This document shows positions 1 to 9,065 of a stretch of DNA of 37,366 nucleotides, in pieces. The translations under genes were made by a program, and so were the position numbers. The notes under the pieces are model-generated. The model worked only from the letters and a program-made list of their open reading frames with translations. It searched no databases and was not told the origin of the DNA. Each line of letters opens with the position of its first letter. Position 1 is the stretch's first letter. Where the stretch lies: the NCBI GenBank assembly GCA_022592445.1, contig JABYQR010000417.1:1-37366 (forward strand). The letters are read 5' to 3'. Source of the DNA: Cytidiella melzeri. Taxonomy: Eukaryota; Basidiomycota; Agaricomycetes; Polyporales; Irpicaceae.

Positions 1-540
1 TTAAGGTAGCAGAGTTCCCCCAGTCTTGATCAGGGAATTATGCAGCCGTATATGGTAACTCCAGTAGTAACCATCACATTAGCTGAGACGTACAGATATG
101 GGTTGTGTAGACTAAGTAGTATAGCACTATAGAAATACTGCACATATATGTACGATTGTGTTCTAGTAGCATAGGAAATGACATGGAAAGCATGTAGTAC
201 AACTCCAGACAACGCCTGAAGTGTATGTCTGAGGACAAGTACTAGCATGAGTCATTTACTCATTATGTACGCCTCTGGTACAAGTGCTGAGTCTAGTCAT
301 ACAATGAGTCATGCATTCATAGCATGAGTCATGCACTTAGTAATACAGTAGAATAGCTGAAGTAGACATGTATAGTAGTCGCTTACGTAAGTAGATACAG
401 ACATGTATATAAGCAGAGCTGCTGAAGCAGCAATAAAAATTAGACTCATCTTTGAAGCATAACAGCCTCTACCCCTTGCACACAACTTCCACTTTGTTAA
501 CCTGGTATAGTTGTCCCTGGGTCTATATTGTCCATAATAC
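1..540. other. No convincing gene; AT-rich sequence with TGAGTCA motifs
   Basis: Short open frames on both strands show no recognisable protein. The stretch holds three exact copies of TGAGTCA (248-254, 305-311, 325-331), two of them inside the longer string ATGAGTCATGCA. It lies upstream of a membrane-protein fragment and may be its promoter or leftover transposon DNA. Nothing else stands out. Confidence 0.4.
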
Positions 541-1054
541 ATTCCACCCTATCGCTGGTTCAACCCCTACGGCATCCATTGAACCCAACACGGCAGCATC
601 CACATCCTCATCTCACTCGCATGCAGGAGCTATTGCAGGAGGCGTCATTGGCAGTATAGCCCTGATTGGCGTGTTCGTGTACTATTGCCACAGGAGGAGG
701 TCTGCTCCCTATCATGCTCGCAGAGGGCGTGGGCCGGTAGCCACAGCCGATGCAACCAAGTATGCCGACATTTTTACTGGTGTGGATATACTTGTTGGTG
801 ATGATGCATCGAAGACGGGCCCGAAGTGTTCCGTCTCATACGAGTCCAAGGTTGGCAGATACAACAGCTCTTTGAGTATTGGACATGGCCGTCCATCAAC
901 GAGCTATGAAGACAGTCAAGCACAGATACCAATGACTCTTCAAGGGCACAGATCAATGGACTCCATTGAAAAGCTTTCAGAGATGCCACTTGATTTTTGT
1001 ATTCATTATAAAATCCTACCCTCGTACATCAGGAAAAAGGGGTTTTCTACCTAA
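541..1054 (+). pseudogene. Fragment of a fungal single-pass membrane protein
   Basis: The open frame runs 452-1054, but only the part from about 541 looks protein-like. It starts with a Ser/Thr/Pro-rich stretch, followed by a hydrophobic segment (AGAIAGGVIGSIALIGVFVYY) and a basic stop-transfer cluster (CHRRR). A polar, Ser-rich cytoplasmic tail comes next. This layout (Ser/Thr-rich outer part, glycine-rich helix, Arg-rich anchor) is common in fungal wall-stress-sensor-like and other single-pass proteins, but I cannot name a family. No signal peptide is visible, so the 5' exons are missing or lie outside. After about position 990 the translation becomes AT-rich and unlike the rest, and a Plavaka transposase remnant begins shortly after. 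The gene was probably cut at its 3' end by that insertion. The product would act at the plasma membrane if it were intact. Confidence 0.5.
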
Positions 1055-1065
1055 TAACCCTAAAT

Positions 1066-1140
1066 CTAGGTAGTGCGCAGGTGTCCTTGTAGATACCAGT
1101 AGATTCCCGTAGATATCAGTAGAGCCCGTAGATGCAGTAC
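1066..1140. repeat. GTAG-rich short repeats at the C-terminal end of the Plavaka remnant
   Basis: Variants of GTAGAT or GTAGA occur about six times in 75 bp, between the membrane-protein fragment and the transposase. Their position fits subterminal repeats of a CACTA-like element. The exact element end and a terminal inverted repeat could not be fixed by eye. Confidence 0.4.
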
Positions 1141-1217
1141 AAAGATATTTACACTGTGATTGACCGAGATCTTTGCCAATTATCTACTAGCTGTCGAAGT
1201 AACACGAAGTCTGAATG

Positions 1218-4200
1218 TCATAGGTACGCATTCACGTAAAATCGGTCACAACGTTGTAGTACATTCTCCGAAGTCCAGTCAGTACGCGCGACATGTACTC
1301 GTTCCCAAGCAGGAATCAGGTGGAAAGTGCGTACAATCGAAGTGATAGGAATGATAGATGCTTGACGACGATGAAGCCTCTGTGACGGCGCAACAGAAAA
1401 CATACCGGTGAGATCGTTGTATCGGAAGAATGGTGTGTACCACTTGATATATGCCAGCGGATGCTTGCTAATGTGCTCCATGTTGCTCGGAAGTTGAAAA
1501 ATAAGCCTAACTTGTCCGACTGTCATCCCTATTACAAGTTAGCGTACAGACTCGCGCAACACCATGAAAACTGATAATCACCGTCCAGAGGGTGGCTAGA
1601 TATTCCTTCTTCTCTCTCTGAGTCTTGGGTGCTGTTGACTACTCCCTCATGCGCAAGAACGGTCGAAAATTGGGATGGAGTCGCCGGTCAAAGACCTCCT
1701 GCGGACTTTGCAGGTATTGCGCAAATCAAGTCCATAGCAAGTGTTTTCGACACCTGGCTCATACACGGGAGCCGCTTCTTGAACTGTTTGTAGACTGAAA
1801 ACATTGTGTACATGTCGACCACACGGAGGAAGGAGTTCGCATTTGAGGCAGCCTGTATTGGTAGGCTCGGCTAGCTGGCTGATGAGGACGCTACTGTCTT
1901 TGTGACGAACTCCTCCAAACAATGAATAAAGTCCGGTGCACCAAACTCTTCAGTGATTGTCTTCACTGACGTGCTTGGGAACGCCAGATGTTTCGAGATG
2001 TTGTACTCCTCTGAGCCGTTGTCTGCCCGTGCGTGGCTCTCCGGTGCTGTCTCTTGCTCAACCTCCTTGCCATCCTTCTCTGCGTCCTCTGCCTCTTCAG
2101 TGTCATTGTATCCCGAGCGTGAAGGCAGCTGTGATTTGCGGCCGGCCTTGAGCCACTGAAGGTACTGGTCGAACCTTTGAAACGCATCCTGGCACTCCAT
2201 CCAGGTTGTCATCTGCTGGATGTACTGCTTGCGGTTGCTAGTGCAATACCCAAGCTTCGCAAAGTTGATGTGAAGCCGCTCAGGTCCTTCGGTGTTATAG
2301 CCATCCGCCGATCCAAAAAGTCGGATTGAGTCGATGTAGTGGCTCATTGAATGAAGCTTCGGGATGTTGAAGTCGTCACAAACTCCCAGACACACAAAAA
2401 CGTGCTTGTGCGAATGACAGCGGATCCAAGTGTCCTGTAGGCATGAAAGTGAGTCCTCGGTGTGTGCCTTGTAATGAGCATAATAGACAAAGCCGAGAAC
2501 AGCTCGCACCACTTTCACAATGTCTGGATCAGCTGCTCCCGCAACAACACCAAGGAATACCTTTTCCATCTGCTTGTATTTGTTACCAGTCCACTGGGAC
2601 ACCAGCGAAATGCCCTTCTTGAAGTGGTGAAGATTCAGATGCAATGGCATGGTTTGGAACCGTCTGTCGACTTCATCCTCTTTGCCGTCCATGCATGCTG
2701 TCACCCATTTCACGGTATGGTCTTTGAAAACTCCCTTGTGCAGTTGATGGAGCAAATCTGGTGTCAGGCAGGTGAAGATGTCGCAGTGAGGGAGGTTTGC
2801 CCAGAATGGATGGATGGAACGTAAACCAGCCTCCGCAAATCCTGGTCCCTTGTTTCCCTCGAGCGCGTCGCATATCATTACGAGCATCTTGTCAGGGTCT
2901 TGCATCACTGGCAAGTCAACAGGCACACCCCGTTTGTTGGGCTGCACGGGACATTTTGGGCAGTGATTCTCCTGGCAGCAGGCCACAAGACATTGTTGCG
3001 GATGGTCAGCCACGTACGCAGCCACAATAGGGTGGGCTCTGCGGACATACCCATCAGCACAGACAGCCTCAACTCCTTTCCTTCCCGCCTCGACAAGTGG
3101 CTCCAGGAGCGAGTGCATGCAATTGTGAAAGAGCTGATAGGCCAGTACAGCGCGCTTGGCCTTTGGGACGGACTCCAGTTTTGCCACAGGTAGGTACCCA
3201 AGTAGAACTGTTGCATGGAATGAAGGGGGCCAGCTAAGTTCTTTCAGATGTTACCTATGGTGAGATAAACTGGCCACACTGACTTATCGCCGCTGAAGTT
3301 TGACAGCTGCGTCTTATCAGACGTGAGTATCACAGGAACAAGTGTAGCTCCTTTTGGGAGCAGTTTCTGCGCAGGTGATTTTCAGTTTGATTTCACATGT
3401 CTCCACTCGCTTACTCACCTGTACTCTCTCCCACCACGCACCACTCCACATCTTGTCAAGGACAGGTCTCTCTCCCCTCTCGTCCTCGTATTGCTGTTCT
3501 GGTGTGTAGCATAGGTTGTCTTTGAATGTCGGATTTGATAGGAGCTCACGGATACACTCTACAGGATTTCACTTCCAAAGTTCGAACACCTCGACACTGC
3601 TCTCTCCCTCGCTTCTCTCCGCACACTGCAGTTCAGAAAGCTTGCACTGCCATCTGGGCCCACAAGGAAGACTGTCAATCTTCTCAAAAAATGCCCGCTT
3701 ATCTTTGAACAACAGCGGCGAGTGGTTTTGTATCTGTAAATGCCGGTAAGAGCAAACAGATTCTAACAAACGCTCTTACTTACAATGTCAAGTTTCAGAT
3801 ACCTGTTGATTTCGGATTGACTCAGTCCGCTATGCATCATCCATTGGGCCAAGCCCCACTCCTCCTCACTGGCAAAGGGAACCCACGGTGCGTCTGCTTC
3901 AACCCCTTCTTGTACTCTTTCCTCGTGCATCACTTCAAACAGAGTTCGTCCTCAACCCGTCGCAGCTCCTGCCTGACCAGACGTATACCAGTGGTCATCA
4001 AGAAATGGATTTTTTGGCATGCCGCCTGCCTCGTGTCCTTCGCTAGCATCCGGTGTAGGCTCAACTTGTGTTCGCTTGGATGGCGGCAAGTCCAAGAGTG
4101 GCGATGGCGGTGTATGCGCCTCATGACCATCAGGTGTGTTGTCTGAGTTGTGTATGGCGATGTTCTGGGCAGTGGCTGATGGCGAGCTTGCTCTGCTCGA

Positions 4201-4341
4201 CAATGCTTGCACAGATGTTGTACCAATTCTTGCGACCGAGTCCCAAGATCTCCAACAGGCATTATTCAGCTGTATATGCGCTTTGAGTCCCTGTGCAGTA
4301 GGCTTTGTGGCACCGCAATGGAAACACCAATGAGGAGGCAT
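1218..4341 (-). pseudogene. Plavaka-family DNA transposase (CACTA-like), decayed
   Basis: Pieces of one protein are readable from N- to C-terminus on the minus strand. A Cys/His finger lies near the start (WCFHCGATKPTAQGLKAHI, 4341-3952). Next are a segment with GLSQSEINRYLKL, then ELWK-stop-NPVECIRELL, then LPKGATLVPVILTSDKTQL. The core follows (PDLLHQLHKGVFKDH, 3187-1871), and then a C-terminal part ending in SIIPITSIVRTFHLIP (1526-1218). These are hallmarks of Plavaka transposases of basidiomycetes, which would cut and paste the element. Two introns fit: 3783-3734 and 3418-3367. It is broken by in-frame stops at 3952-3954, 3569-3571 and 3244-3246, probably another at 1688-1690, and a frameshift near the G-run at 3225-3230. 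It cannot give a full product. The 3' part (about 1870-1530) drifts between frames. A divergent gene starts 216 bp from its 5' end. Confidence 0.88.
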
Positions 4342-4557
4342 GGCCAGAGTGACACAGACAAGACAAAGCAGGCGGTGAGCGTATCAATTTTTTTTCCTTG
4401 AACTCCAACGTGTAGCGATTGCATTCAAATTATGGGGCAGCAAGTTGTTGCTTATCCTCCGATTTTGTGCGCTTGTTGGCTCCTTTTATCTCCGCCACAC
4501 TCCTCTCTGCCACGTCTACTTTTTCTTGTCCACAACTTGACTGCCTTCAGGACTCTC

Positions 4558-5311
4558 ATGCCTAGAGCCAAGAAGAAAGCTCAAGAGACGCAGGTTCTGG
4601 AGGATGACATATCCAATGATGACAGCGCTCAAACGCTGCCTGCAAAGAGTACAACAAGCAGCAAGAAGCCCCGCACCACTGCTCCTTCAAATACAGTGAC
4701 ACGATGAGAACAGAAGAAGTCTTCCAAACAGGAGAAGTTAGGTGAGATCCTAACAAGTCTTGTGTCCTTATTTTGACCGATTTTAGCAGAATTTGAAGCC
4801 CTTCAGAAATTGGCTGCAAAGCTCGAGCGGGAAAACAAAGCCTTGAAGCGGTCTCAAGCTCAAGGTCTGTAACACTTTGCCTGTGATTCAGAAGCTGACA
4901 ATATACATAGACAGTGGTAACTGTGCGGATCCGCACACCTCCAGCAGCCTCGCAGCTTGTCAACAATGATGACTCTGACACGGGAGACGCCAACGTTGAA
5001 AACAACAACAGCAATTTCTCACCTGAGGAATAAGACACTGGCTTCAACACATTCCAGTCTCCGGTATGTTACACAGTCACAGCAAGCTGTTGGTGCTTAC
5101 CCTCTCTTAGTTTCAGTCGCAAGGAACAATTCAAGTGACTCAGCCACCTCTCAAGAGGCTGACACATCTCGTCAACGACCCAAAGACACCGGTGATTGCT
5201 ATCAACACGAGGCAGGAGCATTCTCCCACACCAGCTGCACTTCCCGCCCGAGATGAGTATTATGCATGTTTGTCATCACCGCCACAGCCCTATGATTACC
5301 GGCACAGTTGG
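4558..5311 (+). pseudogene. 5' half of a DUF6532-like gene, cut by a copia insertion
   Basis: The start is the ATG at 4558, giving MPRAKKKAQETQ, a basic and acidic low-complexity N-terminus. Four exons fit: 4558-4741, 4790-4864, 4915-5063 and 5117-5311, separated by 48-, 50- and 53-bp introns with GT...AG ends and matching phases. Exon 2 encodes a short charged coiled-coil-like helix (FEALQKLAAKLERENKALKR). The frame is open up to the LTR and continues in the same frame at 16613, where the 3' half carries the part resembling DUF6532 (a basidiomycete domain of unknown role). Two in-frame stops interrupt it: TGA at 4705-4707 and TAA at 5031-5033. Both could come from C to T changes in CGA and CAA. 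The family link rests on the 3' half alone. It starts 216 bp from, and points away from, the Plavaka gene, so it might be a passenger of that element. Confidence 0.62.
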
Positions 5312-5483
5312 TTTTAACAAGGTATCAGTGGAGTTTAGAGCGTTGAGAGAGAAGACTGAGGTGGTGGTCACAAAGAGAGTTGTGGATCAAAAGCGATTGC
5401 TGTGCATTGATCAAAGTAAGTTTTATATACGGTAACTACTGGTGCTAAGCGCGCGCTAGGTACGAAGACAAAATAGTGAAACA
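5312..5483 (-). repeat. Copia 3' LTR (left copy)
   Basis: Nearly identical to 16441-16612. On the minus strand it begins TGTTTCACTATTTTG, directly after a purine-rich tract. The other edge ends in AAAA rather than the usual CA. Confidence 0.85.
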
Positions 5484-5492
5484 CTCCCCTTC
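5484..5492 (-). other. Copia polypurine tract
   Basis: The minus strand reads GAAGGGGAG immediately before the TG that opens the 3' LTR. This is the expected place for the plus-strand primer of an LTR retrotransposon. Confidence 0.65.
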
Positions 5493-6634
5493 AAGCCTGC
5501 ACATGAAGTAGTTCATTGAAGTGCTTGAGTTTTTCGAGAGGTAGTGCTTTAGTAAGAGTATCAGCACGTTGATCGGCAGAGGGTACGTGGTGCACAGTGA
5601 TGTACCCTTTAGTTACACAATCGCTCATGAAGTTCTTGCAAATGTTGAAGTGTTTAGTACATTGAGAGTGTTGTTCCTCAGGGGAGCAAACAATTGCAAG
5701 AGTTGACGCGCTGTCGGTGTACATCTTGACAGGGTCCATAGTGCAGTCAAGTATTTCCATCTATGAGGCTCTTCAAATAAATGGCCTCTGTGGACGCATG
5801 AGCGAGTGCGTACAGTTTCGCTTTGATGACCAATAAAGTTACAAGTGAACCGCGCTTACTTAACCAAGAGATAAGCGAGTCGTTGTATGTGAAAGTGTAG
5901 CCCATTATTGGTTTGTTGCCGTACATGGTCATACCATCAGAGTCGGCATAACCTACGAGTGAAGTAGAAGTAGGGTTGGCTTGGTTTCCTAGGACAAGCC
6001 AGTAGTTGCACGTTCCCTTGAGGTAAAGATAATACTGTTTAGCTGCAGCGTAGTGTTCCTTAGCTGGGTCAGATAAGTATCGTGCTAGTTGACCAGTGCA
6101 ATAAGCAATGTCTGGTCAAGTACTGTTGGCGATGTAGCGTAAGCCACCGACAAGAGACATGTAGTGTGTAATGGCATCAGCGTCCTGACGTGGTTCGGTC
6201 ACAGCACGGGGGGCTAAGTTGTGCTCGTGTACCATTGGTGTACGGCGTGAATGTTTGTGGTCAAAGTTGTATTGCTTAAGTATGTTCATGATATAATCCT
6301 TTTGACGAAGCTTGATAATGCCTGCGGCTTTATCATAAGCAACTTCCATGCCAAGCATCCAGTGGATAGTTCCACCGTTAGTTAGTTTGACATGTTGTCT
6401 GAGTGCGATCTCAAATTGTTCGGCAACAGTAGTAGTGATAGTGCTGAGAGTAATGTCATTGATGTGGACAGTAAGTAGAAGTATGAGTTTATTACCTCGA
6501 TAGAGGTAGAAGACTGTGTTGTCGAATTCACAACGCTTCAGTCCAAGTGCAAAGAGTATGTTGCATAGTACTTTGTACCAACGACGTCCGGCTTGCTTAA
6601 GACCGTAGATGTAACAGTTAAGGTTACTACTCAC
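5491..6634 (-). pseudogene. Copia pol remnant: 3' part of reverse transcriptase and RNase H
   Basis: The RT part (6634-6116) shows YGLKQAGRRWYKVL and then LLLTVHINDITL, where copia RTs have a Y-V-D-D box. Here it reads HINDI, so the first catalytic Asp is lost. GLRYIANST-stop-PDIAYCTG follows, where the stop (6116-6118) replaces the usual Arg. RNase H follows: GYTFTYNDSLISWLSKR, then KAKLYALAHASTEA, where the usual TEAEY glutamate is gone. MYTDSASTLAI and QRADTLTKALP come after that. A frameshift lies near 5747-5760. Family enzymes copy element RNA into DNA. This copy is clearly dead. Its N-terminal RT part, integrase and protease are absent, and an unrelated-looking block begins right upstream. 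Confidence 0.85.
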
Positions 6635-6639
6635 CAGAT

Positions 6640-7310
6640 AAGTTGATAAACTGGGGGGAGTTGATGGAGATAGAGAGTAAGAGGTGTGGTGAGCGAAGTA
6701 CTGTGAGGTACTGAGTAGTCCTAGTTCAACAGAGTGGATAAGACTGAGGGGATATGCCCTCAGGAGTGCCTCTATATATACATGAAGGGGAGGACCCCAG
6801 GTACTACCCTAAGACCCCTAATACCTACATGAGTAAGCGAAGTAATCTACCTTACTAAGCATGCCCTATGCCCTAGTGGTGCCACTTCAATAATCAGCCA
6901 ATGGCAATTGTCCCCATGACCTGACCCCATGACCCAGTCCCAAGGCTAGACTTGTTCTAGCTTGTTCTAAGACAAGGCTAGACTTTTCCAGAAGGTTCTA
7001 TACTATGACATCATAGTTCCAGCATGTTCAACAAGGTTCCAGAGAGTTCTATCATGTGATACACAGATAAGGAAAGGAGCGCATCAGCGCATCAGAGACA
7101 GGAGGCGCATCAGCGCATCAACTGATAGGCACTGAGAATAAGCGCCGGAATAAGCGCCTGATAAGCGCCTGATAAGCACTGGATAAGCGCCAAAATAGAT
7201 GCCGCATAAGCGCTGGATAAGCGCTGGACAAGCACTTAAATATTCCCAATAATACCGTTGCCTGGTAAGGCAAGTCTTGTAGAAACATTGAAAATCTGTC
7301 ACAGTAAATA
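6640..7310 (-). other. Unexplained LTR-like block inside the copia element
   Basis: No coding match. On the minus strand it has a TATATATAG box near 6772-6780, followed by a leader-like CT-rich stretch, as in an LTR promoter. At 7130-7235 it carries a degenerate repeat of ATAAGCGC(C/T)GG. It replaces the stretch where copia protease, integrase and early RT should be. It could be a solo LTR of another family combined with a deletion. I could not find a matching target duplication, so the borders are approximate. Confidence 0.4.
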
Positions 7311-7323
7311 GTGTTCCAAAGTT

Positions 7324-7539
7324 TTAGTAGCCAGCCAGGTGGCAGGTGTCCAAGTTGGAAAGAGACTTAACCCACGCGCTCTGACCAGTGAAGCTACTGC
7401 CTGGTGCGTAGTTGAAGACAGGCACAGAGAGAGGGTGCTTGAGGACCTCATTGTCCGAGTCAGCAGTAGCGGTGACGTTGGCCATGATCCCAGTAGCAGT
7501 TGAAGAGCCGGCAGCGGTGGACTCTTTCTTCTTGCCTTG
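7324..7539 (-). pseudogene. Copia gag-to-protease linker, continued from beyond the solo LTR
   Basis: The minus-strand frame (GKKKESTAAGSSTATG, then VLKHPLSVPVF) is the direct continuation of the gag tail at 8321 and above, once the solo LTR and one copy of its ccttg duplication are removed. It ends at a TAA (7324-7326), where a copia protease would be expected a little further on. No DSGA-type protease motif is visible. Polar, Ala/Ser/Lys-rich. Confidence 0.55.
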
Positions 7540-8320
7540 TGTCGCAGAGCGACTGCTGATAGACTGATAAACCCTAAACAAGGGTGAAGTAGATGTGAGG
7601 GGGAAGTGGAAAGGGATTTCCAACGACAACAACAAGGTCAAAGTCGATGATAAGCAGGCAAGGAGGCACAGAGGCCGGATACTAGCAGTGCAAATGACAG
7701 AGTTCATAGGGTATGATACTTAAGTTACATGTAGTAACTCACCTAGCAGTGCAAATGACAGAGAGGTCAAGATGCAGGGCTAGGGAGGGTAAGGGCTACT
7801 ATATATACTGTGGCTGGGTGGTCTGTGCGCAAGTTCCCACACTAGGGACTGGAGTAACTGTGGGGCTGGAGTAACAATAGAACAATAAGGGACCAGGGTA
7901 ACTGTCAAGGACCAGGGTACAGAGAACAATAGAGCTAGAACAATAGAACAATAGAACAATAGAATAGGAACAATAGAACAATATAAACTGGGGGAATTCC
8001 TCGGGAATCCCTAACAATAGATAGAAGACAATGTACGAAAAACAATAGGACAATAAGAACTGGGGGAATCCCTGGGGAATCCCTGACAATGGAAGGAGAA
8101 CAATAGAACAATAGCCTAGGTTGATTTGGAACTGCTCCAGATGGAGTCTAGGGTTTGGGTCTGGACTATTGATAAATAAGGCAGGATGTCACGTGACCCG
8201 GGTTAGGGTTAGGTCCGGTAACACTTCTAGTCGGAAAATAAGCGCTCTAGATAGGCGCCTAATGCTATAAACTTGTGACAATGTTGGAAAAATCCGGTCT
8301 CTGTTGGACTATCCATGTCA
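7540..8320. repeat. Solo LTR of the Ty3 family, inserted in copia gag
   Basis: It starts TGTCGCAGAG and ends CCATGTCA, and resembles both LTRs of the Ty3 element at 18271-26009 along its whole length. It is flanked by a perfect 5-bp duplication, ccttg (7535-7539 and 8321-8325). No internal Ty3 sequence is present, so it is a solo LTR left by LTR-LTR recombination. It contains AACAATAG repeats, TTAGGGTTAGG near 8200-8216 and a repeated AGCAGTGCAAATGAC. Confidence 0.92.
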
Positions 8321-8905
8321 CCTTGAGCAGCGGCGGCAGCGGATTTGCGAGTGATGCCCTTCTTTTTCATCGCAGCTTTGGACTTTTCAGTCCAGGGCAG
8401 AGGGCAAGTCGGTGTCATGTGGCCAGGCTGACCACAGTTGAAGCAGTTGCCCTGACCAGAAGTGGAGGGCTTGCTCGACGAGTAGGGAGCTGCGGCCGCG
8501 CGAGCAGTAGTGGTGGTTTTGGTCGAGTGTTCGACCGCAGCCTTGCCCTTGGCGTGCGAAGCCGAAGGAGCATGAGCTTTTTCCTTTGGGACGAAAGTGG
8601 TAGGCCCCTTAGACTCGGAAGTCTTTGGGGTGCATGAGTTGCCAGTTGGTAAACTCACGACGAAGCTCAGCAATGAGCGCGTTGGGCCTGTAGTGGAACT
8701 TCTCTCCAGCCGGAGTGGAAGAACGCACACCAACCTCGTATTTCTGGTGTGTGGCGGCGTAGGCAGGAGGGATAATCCCAACAATGGCAGCATAGAAGAT
8801 ATGGTCGGGGATGTCAACGCCAGCAGCGATAAGCTTGCTGCAGATATTGGTGGTGTTGTTGAGCAGCTTGTCCATCTCATAGATAGGATGACAAAGGTGG
8901 AAGAG
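8321..8905 (-). pseudogene. Copia gag, C-terminal part with CCHC zinc knuckle
   Basis: The minus-strand frame joins the N-terminal gag at 15446 and above once the LINE is removed (KIYQLFHL, then CHPIYEMDKLLNN). It holds a helical gag segment (IPDHIFYAAIVGIIPPAY) and a linker rich in Ala, Ser, Lys and Thr. It also has one zinc knuckle, CFNCGQPGHMTPTC (near 8450-8410), which would bind element RNA. A frameshift lies near 8605-8625, because the upstream frame stops at FRV while the knuckle is in another frame. It is followed in transcription order by the solo LTR. Confidence 0.8.
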
Positions 8906-9065
8906 GACCATCATCGTCAATAATTTTCCCACGCTCGCAACTCGAGCTTCACCGGCCAGGAAAACCCTACGGCTCTACATTATACCCACAGACTGCCCCC
9001 AGTGAGCACCTAATAAGCTCGGACAGTACTTAAAAACCATATAGAGACCACTAATTCCACCGACA

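Noticed and set aside
4562..5050. Minus-strand 162-residue frame
   Set aside because: It overlaps the exons and introns of the DUF6532-like gene, whose in-phase splice model is far better supported.
7919..7985. AACAATAG arrays as a CRISPR-like or satellite array
   Set aside because: Units are 8 bp, without spacers, and are found at the same LTR position in all three copies.
8198..8216. TTAGGG repeats as a sign of a telomere
   Set aside because: Only two units, and the same string recurs at the same place in three LTR copies, so it is part of the LTR.
8275..8637. Plus-strand open frame of 120 residues
   Set aside because: It is antisense to copia gag and the LTR edge; composition fits a shadow frame.
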